Part shown: piece by piece, positions 51,645 to 61,392 of the stretch
Position numbering within the stretch: the first letter of the stretch is position 1
Layout of the letters: every line of letters begins with the position of its first letter
Source: Novosphingobium sp. PC22D
Lineage (GTDB): Bacteria; Pseudomonadota; Alphaproteobacteria; Sphingomonadales; Sphingomonadaceae
Assembly (NCBI RefSeq): GCF_002556635.1
Contig: NZ_MWMO01000002.1
Coordinates: 62,001 to 126,000, forward strand
DNA length: 64,000 nucleotides
Direction of reading: 5' to 3'
Translations under genes and position numbers: made by a program
The notes under the pieces: generated by a model
The model's database searches: none
What the model was told of the DNA's origin: nothing
Seen by the model: the letters and a program-made list of their open reading frames with translations, nothing else

Positions 51645-51668
51645 ACCGTGGACGCGGCGGCGCCCGGA

Positions 51669-52259
51669 TCAGTGCGAGAGAAGGAAGACCGCGTGCTCGG
51701 CGCGGAAGTTCGCCGCGGCGGGGCTGCAAAGCCGGTCACCCGAGAGGAACCATGACTTCTCGACCCGTATCCCGTGCTCGGCGACGAGATGGCGGAAATC
51801 CTCGATCGTCAGGTGGTGGATGTTGGGCGTCTCGTACCAGGCGACCGGCAGCAGCCGCGTCACCGGCATGCGCCCGTTCCACAAAAGCGAGGTGCGCACC
51901 CGCCAGTGGCCGAAGTTGGGGAAGCTGACGAAGGCCCGCTCGCCGATGCGCAGCAACTGATCGAGGATCCTGTCGGGCCGCATGGTGGTTTGCAGCGTCT
52001 GGCTCAGGATCGCGACGTCCACCGAATTATCGGGATAGAAGGCGAGGTCGGTATCGGCATCACCCTGGATGACCGGCAGGCCGAGCGCGACGCAATGCGA
52101 AACGTTGGCGGGGTCGAGTTCCATGCCGCGCGCGTCGCAACCCTTCCGGTCGCGCAGCGCGGCCAGCAGCTCGCCGTCGCCGCAGCCGATGTCGAGCACG
52201 CTCGCGCCCGGAGACACGTGGTCGGCGATGATCGCGAGGTCGGGACGAAGGCCGGTCAT
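51669..52259 (-). CDS. metW: MetW, methionine biosynthesis protein
   Basis: A 196-residue SAM-methyltransferase-fold protein that partners MetX in many alphaproteobacteria. Motif I is VLDIGCGDGELLAAL and the family block SQTLQTTMRPDRILDQLL plus FPNFGHWRVR is typical. The start at 52259 overlaps the GNAT stop by 4 nt. It is last in a metX-GNAT-metW operon; metX and metW are usually adjacent without the acetyltransferase. Confidence 0.9.
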   Translation of the reverse strand: MTGLRPDLAIIADHVSPGASVLDIGCGDGELLAALRDRKGCDARGMELDPANVSHCVALGLPVIQGDADTDLAFYPDNSVDVAILSQTLQTTMRPDRILDQLLRIGERAFVSFPNFGHWRVRTSLLWNGRMPVTRLLPVAWYETPNIHHLTIEDFRHLVAEHGIRVEKSWFLSGDRLCSPAAANFRAEHAVFLLSH

Positions 52260-52705
52260 GCGCGCCTGTCCGGCATGCCGGGATCGATCCGCGCGGCGAA
52301 GTCGGCCGAAAGGCGCTCCATGTAACGCTCGGGCCGCAGCGGGGAATGAAAGCCGAGCGCGGCATAGACCCCATGCGCGTCGGCCGTCACCAGCGCGAAG
52401 CGGCGCACGCTCGCGTAGTGGGGGTGATCGAGGAACCACCGAACGAGACTGCGGCCGATGCCCTTCCCGCGCGCGGCCTCGTCGACGATCACGTCGGCGA
52501 GCCAGGCGAAGGTCGCCTTGTCCGAGATCACGCGCGCGTAGCCGACCTGCCGCGCCTCGGCGTCGTAGGCGCCCAGGTTGTGCGAATTGGCGAACTGGCG
52601 TTCGAACGCGTCACGCGCGAGCCCCGGCGACCAGTAGCTGTTCGCCAGCCAGCCGTGAATCCGGTCCAGGTCGAACCGCCCGATCTCGTCGCTGAGTTCG
52701 ATCAT
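52256..52705 (-). CDS. GNAT-family acetyltransferase between metX and metW
   Basis: A 149-residue N-acetyltransferase. The acetyl-CoA-binding motif A is [20 protein letters not shown], followed by [19 protein letters not shown]. Its substrate is unknown. Both ends overlap neighbours by 4 nt (ATGA), so it is translated with metX and metW. A role in methionine-related metabolism is possible but not shown. Confidence 0.87.
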   Translation of the reverse strand: MIELSDEIGRFDLDRIHGWLANSYWSPGLARDAFERQFANSHNLGAYDAEARQVGYARVISDKATFAWLADVIVDEAARGKGIGRSLVRWFLDHPHYASVRRFALVTADAHGVYAALGFHSPLRPERYMERLSADFAARIDPGMPDRRA

Positions 52706-53808
52706 CCGAGGAATCCCGCAACCACCTGGTCGAGCGCGGGGACGTCGAGAAGGAACGAATCGTGGCCGAACGGCGCCGAAAGCTCGACGAAACTCACCGG
52801 CAGGCCAGCCGCGTTGAGCGCATGCACCACGTTACGCGATTCGCTGGTCGGATAGAGCCAGTCGGTGTCGAAGCTGACCACGCAGAACCGCGCGCTCGAT
52901 CGCGCGAAGGCCTTGGCCAAGAGGCCGCCATGCTCCTCGGCGAGGTCGAAATAGTCCATCGCGCGCGTGATGTAGAGATAGGAATTGGCATCGAAACGGT
53001 CGGTAAACGAGATTCCCTGGTGCCGCAGGTAGCTTTCCACCTGGAAGTCCGCGTCGAAGCCGAAGGTCTTCTCGGTGCGGTCCTGCAGCCGGCGCCCGAA
53101 CTTCTCGGTCAGCCCCGCTTCCGAAAGGTAGGTGATGTGCGCGGCCATGCGCGCCACCGCTAGGCCTTTGTCGGGGCCCTTGCCGCTGCCGTAATAGTCG
53201 CCGTCGCGCCACGAGGGATCGGCCATGATCGACTGGCGTCCGACTTCGTGGAAGGCGATGTTCTGCGCCGAATGGCGCGCGGTCGAGGCGATCACCAGGG
53301 CCGCCGAGGCGCGATCGGGAAAGTTGGCCGCAAGGCTCAGCGCCTGCATCCCGCCCATCGAGCCGCCGACCACCGCGTGGAGCCGTTCGATCCCCAGCGC
53401 ATCGAGCAGCGCGACGTGTCCGCGCACCATGTCGCGGATGGTGATGACCGGAAAGCGCATGCCCCAGGGCCTGCCGTCGGGCGAGAGGCTCGCCGGGCCG
53501 GTCGAGCCCATGCAACTGCCGATCACATTGGCGCAGATCACGTAGTAGCGGTCGGTGTCGATCGGGCGGCCCGGGCCGACCATGCGCTGCCACCAGCCGG
53601 GCTTGCCGGTTATCGGATGCGGGCTCGCCACGAACTGATCGCCGGTCAGCGCGTGGGTAATGAGGATCGCATTGTCCTTGCGCGGCGAAAGCGTGCCGTA
53701 GGCCTCGTAGGCTATGCGCACGTTCTCGAGCGTTTGCCCGCCGTCGAGAGCCAGGGGCGACGCCAGGGCAAGGACTTCGCTGGTCTCGGATAGGGGGACA
53801 CTCGCCAT
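52702..53808 (-). CDS. metX: MetX, homoserine O-acyltransferase
   Basis: A 368-residue alpha/beta hydrolase that acylates homoserine, the first committed step of methionine synthesis. The nucleophile S150 is in [21 protein letters not shown] and the final HD pair in [11 protein letters not shown] complete the family picture. The acyl donor (acetyl or succinyl) cannot be told from sequence by eye. The ATG at 53808 is divergent from hisC by 111 nt; an in-frame ATG upstream at 53841 is also possible. Confidence 0.92.
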   Translation of the reverse strand: MASVPLSETSEVLALASPLALDGGQTLENVRIAYEAYGTLSPRKDNAILITHALTGDQFVASPHPITGKPGWWQRMVGPGRPIDTDRYYVICANVIGSCMGSTGPASLSPDGRPWGMRFPVITIRDMVRGHVALLDALGIERLHAVVGGSMGGMQALSLAANFPDRASAALVIASTARHSAQNIAFHEVGRQSIMADPSWRDGDYYGSGKGPDKGLAVARMAAHITYLSEAGLTEKFGRRLQDRTEKTFGFDADFQVESYLRHQGISFTDRFDANSYLYITRAMDYFDLAEEHGGLLAKAFARSSARFCVVSFDTDWLYPTSESRNVVHALNAAGLPVSFVELSAPFGHDSFLLDVPALDQVVAGFLG

Positions 53809-53919
53809 GGTGGCGTGGAAGTGGTGCAGCGAGCATGCCATGTCAATTGCGCAACCGACCGCGATCGCGCCCGCGCAGGCTGTCCAAGCGGGATAGCCTC
53901 GGCTAAAGGCTGCCTCCAA

Positions 53920-55044
53920 ATGAGCCAGACCGAGTCCCCGATCCCCGCCGCCCGCCCCGTCCCCAAGCCCTGGATCGAGGCGATCCACGCCTATGTACCG
54001 GGCAAGGCAAAGGGCGACGACGGCCGCGTGCTCATCAAGCTGTCCGCCAACGAGAACCCGCTGGGCACGAGCGAGGCCGCGCTCGCGGCGCGCCAAGGCG
54101 CGGTGGCGCCCTCGCTCTATCCCGACCCCGACAGCACCGCCCTGCGCGCGGCCCTGGGCGCCCGCCACGGCATCGCGCCCGAGCGAATCATCATGGGTAC
54201 CGGCTCGGGCGAACTGCTCAACTGCGCCGCGGCCGCCTTCGCGGGACCGGGCGATGAAGTGCTCTACGTCCGCTACGGCTTCTCGCTCTACGACATCGTC
54301 GCGCGGCGCTGCGGGGCGGAGCCGGTCATGGCGCCCGACGCGGACTACGGCACCGACATCGAAGCGCTTCTGGCGGCGGTCAACGACAGGACGCGGGTGG
54401 TGTTTCTCGCCAATCCGAACAACCCCACCGGCACTTATCTGACCAAGAGCGAACTGGCGCGGCTGCACCGCGCGCTGCCCCGCGACGTGCTGCTGGTGAT
54501 AGACCAGGCCTACGCCGAATACGTCGCGCCCGAGGACGACGACGGCGCGCTCGAACTGGCGGCGGAGCATTCCAACGTGCTCGTTACGCGCACGTTCTCC
54601 AAGGCCTACGGGCTGGCGGGCGAGCGTGTCGGCTGGGGCACCGGAGACTCCGCGCTGGTCGAAATCCTCAATCGCATCCGCGGCCCCTTCAACCTTTCGA
54701 ACTCGGCGCAGGCGACGGCGCTTGCCGCCGTCGGCGACGAGGCTTTCGTCGAGCGCAGCCGCACCCACAACCGCGAGGAACGCGCGCGCTTCGTCGACGC
54801 GATCGAGGCGCTCGGCAATCACGGGCTGCGCGCGGTGCCGAGCGAGGCGAACTTCGTCCTCGTCCTCTTCGAGGGCGCGCTCAGCGCCGAGGCGGCTTAC
54901 GCCGGCCTTGCCGAGCGCGGCTACATCGTGCGTTGGCTGCCGGGACAAGGGCTGCCGCAGGCGCTGCGGATCACCATCGGTCTGCGCGAACACATGGACG
55001 CGATCGCCGCCGCGCTGGCCGAGATGGTGGAGACGGCGGGCTGA
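53920..55044 (+). CDS. hisC: HisC, histidinol-phosphate aminotransferase
   Basis: A 374-residue PLP aminotransferase of class I/II. The PLP lysine K228 lies in [17 protein letters not shown], with NPNNPTGT and DQAYAEYV upstream. Located just before tyrA (1-nt overlap, TGATG), so it probably also supplies phenylalanine/tyrosine, as sphingomonad HisC-like aminotransferases often do. The frame upstream of ATG 53920 is not used. Confidence 0.9.
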   Translation: MSQTESPIPAARPVPKPWIEAIHAYVPGKAKGDDGRVLIKLSANENPLGTSEAALAARQGAVAPSLYPDPDSTALRAALGARHGIAPERIIMGTGSGELLNCAAAAFAGPGDEVLYVRYGFSLYDIVARRCGAEPVMAPDADYGTDIEALLAAVNDRTRVVFLANPNNPTGTYLTKSELARLHRALPRDVLLVIDQAYAEYVAPEDDDGALELAAEHSNVLVTRTFSKAYGLAGERVGWGTGDSALVEILNRIRGPFNLSNSAQATALAAVGDEAFVERSRTHNREERARFVDAIEALGNHGLRAVPSEANFVLVLFEGALSAEAAYAGLAERGYIVRWLPGQGLPQALRITIGLREHMDAIAAALAEMVETAG

Positions 55045-55958
55045 TGTTCGATCACGTCGCGATCATCGGCCTCGGCCTGCAGGGCGGCTCGATCGGGCTT
55101 GCGATCCGCGCCTATCTCCCCGGCGTGCGCACTAGCGGCTACGACATCAGCGCCGCCAACCGGGACGTGGCGCGCGAGCGCTGTCTGGTCGACAGGGTCT
55201 GCGACACCGGAGAGGAGGCGGTGCGCGACGCCGATCTCGTGATCCTGTGCGTGCCGCCCTGCGCGATGGGCACAGTCGCCGAGGGGCTGCGCGACGCGAT
55301 CCCGGCCGACGCGCTGGTGAGCGACGTCGGATCGAGCAAGAAGTCGGTCGCCGACGCCTTGGCCAAGGCGCTGCCGGACCACCTGGTCATTCCCGCGCAC
55401 CCTGTCGCCGGCACCGAGAATTCGGGCCCGCAGGCAGGCTTCGCCAGCCTGTTCCGCAACCGCTGGTGCATCGTCACGCCGCCCGAAAAGACCGACCTGC
55501 TCAAGCTGACCGAACTCGTCGCCTTCTGGGAAGCGCTGGGCGCGACAGTCGAGATCATGGACGCCGAGCACCACGATCTCGTGCTCGCGGTGACGAGCCA
55601 CCTGCCCCACCTCATCGCCTACACCATCGTCGGCACCGCCTCGGATCTCGAGGAAGTCACTCGCGGCGAAGTGATCAAGTATTCGGCGGGCGGATTTCGC
55701 GACTTCACGCGCATCGCCGCTTCCGATCCGACGATGTGGCGCGACGTTTTCATCTCGAACAAGGACGCCGTGCTAACGATGCTCCAGCGTTTCACCGAGG
55801 ATCTCACCGCCCTTCAGCGCGCGATCCGCGTCGAGGACGGAGAGGCGCTCTACAAGCATTTCGAGCGGACGCGCGCGATCCGCCGCTCGATCATCGAGGA
55901 AGGCCAGGACGACGCCCGTCCGGACTTCGGCCGCGCCGACCACGACGGCGACGCCTGA
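55044..55958 (+). CDS. tyrA: Prephenate/arogenate dehydrogenase (TyrA/TyrC)
   Basis: A 304-residue cytosolic NAD(P)-dependent dehydrogenase of tyrosine synthesis. The N-terminal Rossmann fold is [20 protein letters not shown]; conserved segments [27 protein letters not shown] and [12 protein letters not shown] follow. The first base of its ATG is the last base of the hisC stop codon. Confidence 0.92.
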   Translation: MFDHVAIIGLGLQGGSIGLAIRAYLPGVRTSGYDISAANRDVARERCLVDRVCDTGEEAVRDADLVILCVPPCAMGTVAEGLRDAIPADALVSDVGSSKKSVADALAKALPDHLVIPAHPVAGTENSGPQAGFASLFRNRWCIVTPPEKTDLLKLTELVAFWEALGATVEIMDAEHHDLVLAVTSHLPHLIAYTIVGTASDLEEVTRGEVIKYSAGGFRDFTRIAASDPTMWRDVFISNKDAVLTMLQRFTEDLTALQRAIRVEDGEALYKHFERTRAIRRSIIEEGQDDARPDFGRADHDGDA

Positions 55959-56041
55959 AAAATTTTCGCCATCGTGGGATCCGATAGCAGTGCCGCGCTG
56001 TTTTGCGCGCGAACGACCACATCCGAGGCCGCGATATTTCC

Positions 56042-56818
56042 ATGAAGCTCTCGATCCGCTCCGAACTCGACTACGTGCTCCCCGAACGCTGCGACGTGCT
56101 GTTGCAGGTCGAGGCCGCGATCATTCCCGAACAGAAGGTTGTGTCGGCGCATATCGACCTGCCGGGCACTGAGCACTTCGCCCGCGTCCCCGGCCACGAC
56201 ACGATCGGCGACCGCATCTGGCTGCGCCACGGCGGCGATCTGACCGTGACCTACACCGCCGAAGTCGAGATAGAACGGCTGAGCGCGGACATCTCCCAGC
56301 TTTCCGCGGTGCCCCCGCACCAGCTTCCCGGCGAGACGATCCAGTACATCCTGCCTTCACGCTTCTGCCCCTCCGACCGCTTCCAGACGCTGGCCGAGGA
56401 CGAGTTCGGCCATCTCGACGGCGGGGCGAAGATCACCGCGATCCGCGACTGGATCCACCAGCACGTCGATTATGCGCCGGGCAGCAGCAATGCCGAGACC
56501 GGGGCTATGCAGACCTACATCGACCGCGCCGGGGTGTGCCGCGACTTCGCGCATCTGGTGATCACCCTCGCCCGCGCCAGCACGATCCCCGCGCGGTTCG
56601 TGAGCGTCTACGGACTCGGCGTCACGCCGGAGGACTTTCACGCCGTGGCCGAAGTGTTCCTCGACGGGACCTGGTACCTCGTCGATGCGACGGGCATGTC
56701 CTCGTCCGACCGCATGGCAAAGATCGGCGTCGGGCGCGATGCCGCCGACGTCTCGTTCCTCACCTCGTACGGCGCCGCGCACATGCGCTCGCAATCGGTC
56801 GAGGTGCGCGAGGCCTGA
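56042..56818 (+). CDS. Transglutaminase-like cysteine protease-fold protein
   Basis: A 258-residue protein with a transglutaminase core: C166 in AGVCRDFAHL, H200 in PEDFHAVAEVF and D215 in YLVDATGMS form the catalytic triad. The N-terminal 110 residues are a beta-rich domain typical of bacterial family members. Substrate unknown. The start ATG 56042 is preferred over 56003 because the N-terminus MKLSIRSELDY matches the family. Confidence 0.85.
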   Translation: MKLSIRSELDYVLPERCDVLLQVEAAIIPEQKVVSAHIDLPGTEHFARVPGHDTIGDRIWLRHGGDLTVTYTAEVEIERLSADISQLSAVPPHQLPGETIQYILPSRFCPSDRFQTLAEDEFGHLDGGAKITAIRDWIHQHVDYAPGSSNAETGAMQTYIDRAGVCRDFAHLVITLARASTIPARFVSVYGLGVTPEDFHAVAEVFLDGTWYLVDATGMSSSDRMAKIGVGRDAADVSFLTSYGAAHMRSQSVEVREA

Positions 56819-56821
56819 GCG

Positions 56822-57526
56822 CTAGCCGCCGGGCGGGTTGAGCGCGTTGATCGCATCGAGCACGCGCGCTTCCATCACCGGCCGCGCCAGGCCGGGCGGG
56901 ATCGTCTCGCCGACGCGATACGTGATCCGTCCGGGTTTTTTCCAGCGCCGCTGGTAGAGCGGCCCGCTGTCGATCGCGACCGGCACGACCGGCAGGGCGA
57001 GCAGCTTGTAGAGCCCCGCGAATCCCGCTCCGAGCGGCTTGCGCTCGCCGTGCGGCACCCGCGTGCCCTCTGGAAAGATCGCCAGCGGTCGCCCTGCCGC
57101 GATGTGCTCGCGCGCGGCGGCGATCATCTTGCGCAGCGCCTTCGCGCCCTGGTCGCGCTCGACGGCCACAACACCGTATTGCGCCGCCGCCCTGCCCCAG
57201 AGCGGGATGCGCAGCAGTTCGACTTTCGCGAAAATCGCCGGATGCGAAAGCGCGAGCGGCAGTTCTATCGCCTCGAGGAAGCTCTCGTGCTTGAGCGCGA
57301 CAAGCACGCCGCCCTGCGGAATCCGCCCCTCGACCACCACCTCGATGCCAAGGATGTGCCGTGCGCACCAGCGGTGAAGCGCAGCCCATCTCTCGACCAC
57401 TCCGCGAAATGTTTCGCCGCCAAACGGCATGGCGACGAGCGATGCCAGCACCATCGGCACCGTCGCGCCATAGAAGCAGACGGAGAACAGCAGCGTCCGC
57501 ATGACATCGCCGGGGCCGGCCTTCAT
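56822..57526 (-). CDS. plsC: PlsC-type 1-acyl-sn-glycerol-3-phosphate acyltransferase
   Basis: A 234-residue membrane acyltransferase that makes phosphatidic acid. An N-terminal membrane segment (LLFSVCFYGATVPMVLASLV) precedes the active site: LKHESFLEAIE corresponds to the HX4D motif with Glu in place of Asp (a variant found in other alphaproteobacterial relatives), and FPEGTR is intact. The start at 57526 overlaps the YdcF stop by 4 nt. Confidence 0.86.
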   Translation of the reverse strand: MKAGPGDVMRTLLFSVCFYGATVPMVLASLVAMPFGGETFRGVVERWAALHRWCARHILGIEVVVEGRIPQGGVLVALKHESFLEAIELPLALSHPAIFAKVELLRIPLWGRAAAQYGVVAVERDQGAKALRKMIAAAREHIAAGRPLAIFPEGTRVPHGERKPLGAGFAGLYKLLALPVVPVAIDSGPLYQRRWKKPGRITYRVGETIPPGLARPVMEARVLDAINALNPPGG

Positions 57527-58056
57527 GCGTCGAACCAGAAACCGGACACGAGGCGCGCCAGCCACTTGTGGTATTCGAGAAACAGGATGCCGAGGCTGGG
57601 CCGCGTGGTCACCGCATCGGTCACCAGCTTCACGCCCTCGGGAAGCTCGCGCGCGATTTCGAGCGAGGCCCGGCGCATGTGCCAGTCGGACGTGACCAGC
57701 CGCACCGATTTCGCCTGCTTGGCGCGCACCCAGTCGCCCGCCTCCACGGCATTGCTGCGCGTGTCGTAGGCATCGCGCCCCAGGGTCACGCAGCATTGCA
57801 TGAGCGAAGCGCTCACATCGTACTCGGCGCGGAACTCGGCCTCGCGTACTTCGGGATCGACGCCGGAGACGAGCAGGCTCGGCGCCTCCTTGCGGCGCAG
57901 CAGGTCGAGCCCGTGATCGATTCGCCCCGCGCCTCCGGTCAGGACGATGATCGCATCGGTCCGCGCTTCTCCGGCCGGAGACGGCAGGGCGACGGCGAAC
58001 CAGAGGAACCCGAGCATCCAGACGAGAACGGCCGATGCGGCAATGCGACGATACAT
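57523..58056 (-). CDS. YdcF/SanA-family DUF218 protein
   Basis: A 177-residue protein with an N-terminal membrane anchor (AASAVLVWMLGFLWFAVALP) and a DUF218 domain: DAIIVLTGGAGRIDHGLDLL, LLVSGVDPEV and RLVTSDWHMRRASLE. It may act on cell-envelope precursors; the mechanism is unknown. It lies between ftsX and plsC in one leftward operon. Confidence 0.84.
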   Translation of the reverse strand: MYRRIAASAVLVWMLGFLWFAVALPSPAGEARTDAIIVLTGGAGRIDHGLDLLRRKEAPSLLVSGVDPEVREAEFRAEYDVSASLMQCCVTLGRDAYDTRSNAVEAGDWVRAKQAKSVRLVTSDWHMRRASLEIARELPEGVKLVTDAVTTRPSLGILFLEYHKWLARLVSGFWFDA

Positions 58057-58067
58057 GACGAGCGCGC

Positions 58068-59009
58068 CTATAGCATCTTGCGCAGGGCTTGCATCACGGT
58101 GATGCGCGCCGTCAGCATCGCCAGTCCGGTCGCGACGATCGGCACGAGCGCCAGCAGCGCCCAGTCGAGCGGACCGAGCGCGCCGTTGTCGACCATTCCC
58201 GCGCCCAGCCCGGCGAAACGGCGGCCCAGCGCGAGAATCACCACGGTCGCCAGCACCAGCCCCAGAATCCCGCCGCCCATCGCGTCGATCGCGATCGAGC
58301 GCTGGAAGACCCGGGCAATCTGGCTGTCGGTGCCGCCGAGCAAATGCACGATCTCGATCGTATCGCGGTTCGCGCCGAGCGCCGAGCGCGCGGCGAGCAG
58401 CACCGCGGCCGCCAGCGCGACGAACAGGAGCGCGACCAGCGCGACCGCCAGCCATTGCAACGATACGACCGCCGCGAACACCGGCTTGAGCCAGTTCGAC
58501 TGCGCGTCGATCCGCGCAGAAGGCGCCACGGGGCGGAGCAGCGCTTCGATCCGGGAAAGCCGCGCGCGATTTGCGGTGCCGTCGAGCCGCACGTCGATCA
58601 GCGCCGGCACGGGCACGTCGGAGCCTGTCGCCCCCTCGATATCGTCGCCCAGCCAGGGCTCGATCAGTGCGTCGACTTCGGATCGCGGCACCTTGCGCAG
58701 CGACACGACCCCCGGCATCCGCTTGAGCGCCTCGACCGCGGCGTCGGCTTCGCTCTGCCGGACGTCCTCGCGCGCTTCCACGAGCTGGACGGTGACCCCG
58801 CCTTCGAGTTCCGCCTTCGCCGAACTGACCGCGTTGCCCAGCGCCAGCCCGGCGGCGAGCGCGATCACCGTCATCGCCACCATGATCGCGATGACCCATG
58901 GCATCGGCCCGGAAAGCCGCGGCTGCGGGACGATCTCGGTGCCGCCGCCCGCGAAACTGCGCCGCTTGCGGTCCAGAGCCATGCCCAGGCGCATCGGCCC
59001 CAACATCAT
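58068..59009 (-). CDS. ftsX: FtsX, cell-division ABC permease
   Basis: A 313-residue membrane protein with four predicted spans (about 37-57, 178-205, 235-255, 285-305) and a periplasmic loop between the first two. With FtsE it recruits and activates peptidoglycan hydrolases during division. The ATG at 59009 overlaps the ftsE stop (ATGA); a second ATG follows directly. Confidence 0.9.
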   Translation of the reverse strand: MMLGPMRLGMALDRKRRSFAGGGTEIVPQPRLSGPMPWVIAIMVAMTVIALAAGLALGNAVSSAKAELEGGVTVQLVEAREDVRQSEADAAVEALKRMPGVVSLRKVPRSEVDALIEPWLGDDIEGATGSDVPVPALIDVRLDGTANRARLSRIEALLRPVAPSARIDAQSNWLKPVFAAVVSLQWLAVALVALLFVALAAAVLLAARSALGANRDTIEIVHLLGGTDSQIARVFQRSIAIDAMGGGILGLVLATVVILALGRRFAGLGAGMVDNGALGPLDWALLALVPIVATGLAMLTARITVMQALRKML

Positions 59010-59728
59010 CGCGAGACTCTGCGCGGCGGATAGCGCAGGGCACCGGTCGGATCGAACAGCCGCCCCTTGTCGAGCCGCATGATCAGCGACGCCGGAACCT
59101 TCTTGAGCAAGTGCACGTCGTGCGTCGCCACCACCACGGTCGTGCCCTGCCGGTTCAGGGCCTCGAACAGACGCAGCAGCTTGATCGCCATGTCGGGGTC
59201 GACGTTGCCGGTCGGCTCGTCGGCGACGAGCATCTGCGGACGGCCTATGATCGCCCGCGCGATCGCGACGCGCTGCTGTTCGCCGCCCGAAAGCGTGGCC
59301 GGACGCGCGTTCATGCGCCCGGCCAGCCCGACCCATTCGAGGATGTCCGAAACCGGCTTGTGCAACTCCTCGTCGCTGAAGCCCGAGACGCGCAGGGGCA
59401 GCGCCACATTGTCGAAAGCGGACAAGTGGCCGATCAGGCGGAAGTCCTGAAAGACCACGCCGATCCGCCGCCGCAGCTCGGGCAGCTTGCCGCGCGCGAG
59501 GGTGATCGCGTCCGATCCGAACATGCGGATCGCCCCGCGCGACGGGCGCTGCGCGAGGTAGAGCAGCCGCAGCAGCGAGGTCTTGCCCGCGCCGCTGGCG
59601 CCGGTGAGGAAGTAGAAGCTGCCGGGATAGAGCGTGAACGAAAGGTCGCTCAGCACCTCGCGATCGGTGCCGTAGCGAAGGCCGACGTTGTCGAACTGAA
59701 CGATTTCGCCATCGGCGCTCTGGGTCAT
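59006..59728 (-). CDS. ftsE: FtsE, cell-division ABC ATPase
   Basis: A 240-residue ABC ATPase. Walker A TGASGAGKTS (42-51), signature LSGGEQQRVAIARAI and Walker B MLVADEPTGNVD are intact. Partner of FtsX encoded directly downstream. The slightly short tail (GRLFDPTGALRYPPRRVSR) is typical for sphingomonads. Confidence 0.93.
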   Translation of the reverse strand: MTQSADGEIVQFDNVGLRYGTDREVLSDLSFTLYPGSFYFLTGASGAGKTSLLRLLYLAQRPSRGAIRMFGSDAITLARGKLPELRRRIGVVFQDFRLIGHLSAFDNVALPLRVSGFSDEELHKPVSDILEWVGLAGRMNARPATLSGGEQQRVAIARAIIGRPQMLVADEPTGNVDPDMAIKLLRLFEALNRQGTTVVVATHDVHLLKKVPASLIMRLDKGRLFDPTGALRYPPRRVSR

Positions 59729-59866
59729 GGAATTAGGTCTGTATCCGTCTCTGGCGCGACGCGATGAGGCCTATAGCCGTCAATGAGTGTGGAAAAAAGG
59801 CCGTCCGGAGCGTCACCCACACCCGCGTGACTTGTCGCGTCAGCGTCACTGATGTTTAAACGGATC

Positions 59867-60745
59867 ATGATTATCGCCTGCCCTGCCTGTTCCACCCGAT
59901 ACGCTGTCCCCGACAGCGCGATCGGGCTCGACGGACGGACCGTCCGTTGCGCGAAGTGCAGGCATAGCTGGTTTCAGGAAGGACCGACGCTCGCCGAAGT
60001 AGGGGCTGGAGACGCGACTCGGACGCGGCAGTCCGCCGCTGCGGCGACAGCGCCCGCCACCGCTGCCCAACCGCGGCCTGCTTCCGCTCCTCCTCCTCCG
60101 CCCCCTTCCCCGCCCCCGCCGGACATCCGGACCCGCGAGTCCGTAGAGAAGGTCAGCGAGCCGGAGCCCGTCGAACAGGCCGTGCCGGTCTTCGATGCCG
60201 CCCCCGCCCGGTCCGCACGGAGCGGCGAGCGCCCGAAGGTCTACGACGACGTCGAGTCGATTTCCTATGCGGACGAGGCGCCGTCGAGCTTCGACTTCTC
60301 GCCCCCGTTCAAGCCGCGCCGCAACTGGGCGAGGCTCGGCACCTATCTCGCCGTCGTCTTCGCCGTCGTCACGCTCGGCGCGGCCGCGGCGATCGCGCTC
60401 AACGGCGTGCCCGACTGGGTGCCGATCCCGCGCCCGACCTTCGCCGAGGCGCAGCGCGACCTGCAGCTCGACTTCCCGCGCAATCGCCAGGACAAGCGAA
60501 CCCTGCCCAACGGCACCGAATTCTTCGGGGCCAGCGGCACGGTGACCAATATCGGACAGCAGACCCGCAACGTGCCGACGATCCTCATCGTCCTGCGCGA
60601 CGCGCGCGACCGCGTGGTCTACTCCTGGGAAGTCGCCCCGCCCAAGCGGACGCTCAAGCCGGGCGAATCGGTGACGATCAACGAAGCGGTAACCGACGTG
60701 CCCAAGTCCGCGGTCGCCGCCGAGATCGGCTGGAAACCCGACTGA
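59867..60745 (+). CDS. MJ0042-type zinc-ribbon, membrane-anchored protein
   Basis: A 292-residue protein that starts with an MJ0042 zinc ribbon, ACPACSTRYAVPD and VRCAKCRHSW, followed by a Pro-rich linker (PPPPPPSPPPP), one membrane span (LGTYLAVVFAVVTLGAAAAI, about residue 165-185) and a C-terminal DUF3426-like beta domain with FFGASGTVTNIGQ. The start at 59867 (MIIACPACS) is typical; an ATG at 59852 is also in frame. It is divergent from ftsE. Function unknown. Confidence 0.82.
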   Translation: MIIACPACSTRYAVPDSAIGLDGRTVRCAKCRHSWFQEGPTLAEVGAGDATRTRQSAAAATAPATAAQPRPASAPPPPPPSPPPPDIRTRESVEKVSEPEPVEQAVPVFDAAPARSARSGERPKVYDDVESISYADEAPSSFDFSPPFKPRRNWARLGTYLAVVFAVVTLGAAAAIALNGVPDWVPIPRPTFAEAQRDLQLDFPRNRQDKRTLPNGTEFFGASGTVTNIGQQTRNVPTILIVLRDARDRVVYSWEVAPPKRTLKPGESVTINEAVTDVPKSAVAAEIGWKPD

Positions 60746-60873
60746 GTCCCCGGCTGCGGCGGCCCCCGCACGAATTGCGGACTTCTTTGCCGACAACGCT
60801 TGCAGCCGCGAAAACCCTTTGCTAAGGGCCCGCTCCTGCCTCGGGGCGATGCGAAATCAGCCCCTCAGATTTA

Positions 60874-60960
60874 GCGGTCGTGGCGGAATTGGTAGACGCG
60901 CAACGTTGAGGTCGTTGTGGGCGAAAGCCCGTGGAAGTTCGAGTCTTCTCGACCGCACCA
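60874..60960 (+). tRNA. tRNA-Leu(GAG)
   Basis: 87 nt, acceptor GCGGTCG/CGACCGC with encoded CCA, D-arm TGGCGGAATTGGTAGACGC, anticodon stem CAACG/CGTTG with loop TTGAGGT (anticodon GAG), long variable arm, T-loop GTTCGAGTC. It is followed at 60962-60983 by a hairpin. Confidence 0.93.
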
Positions 60961-60961
60961 G

Positions 60962-60983
60962 CATCCTTTGGAAAATAAGGATG
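60962..60983 (+). terminator. Hairpin after tRNA-Leu(GAG)
   Basis: CATCCTT pairs with AAGGATG (7 bp, 8-nt loop), two nt after the tRNA end. The following GTTTC is only weakly T-rich. Confidence 0.5.
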
Positions 60984-61392
60984 GTTTCGGGGGTTTGGCA
61001 CAATCTGGCACACTGCCATCCCCCAGAGATTTCATGAGCGGTTCCAAATGCGCGATGACTGACGAGCTGTCCTAGCCCGGTCCGTCATCTAATTTTGCGC
61101 GGGCAGCCGACGCGACTGTACGGGGTGGCTGCCGGCCCTTTCGCGAGCGACTTCGTATCAGCAAGACGTGGCCCATCATGGCGACGACGATTTCGCGTTT
61201 GCTCGCGCCCGGACCAGGCGCCGTCATAGGCATGCAGCGCGCGAGCGCCGCATTCGACCACGGTATCGGCCGGATACAAAGCGCGCGGCCATCGGCCGAG
61301 TGGATGGGCCAAGGGCTCTCAGCGTGCGAGGGATGGCATGCCTCGTCCCCGAGGGCGAAAATGCTGACAGGCGACAACGAGCCGCACGGAAA
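60984..61392. other. Intergenic stretch of about 410 bp
   Basis: No convincing gene. A leftward frame at 61072-61377 and a rightward one at 61178-61513 overlap each other and lack ribosome sites; neither shows a domain. The TGGCACA heptamer occurs twice near 60997-61012. Confidence 0.35.

Noticed and set aside
61072-61377. Leftward 101-residue ORF after tRNA-Leu(GAG)
   Set aside because: Competes with an equally long rightward frame, lacks a ribosome site and shows no known motif.
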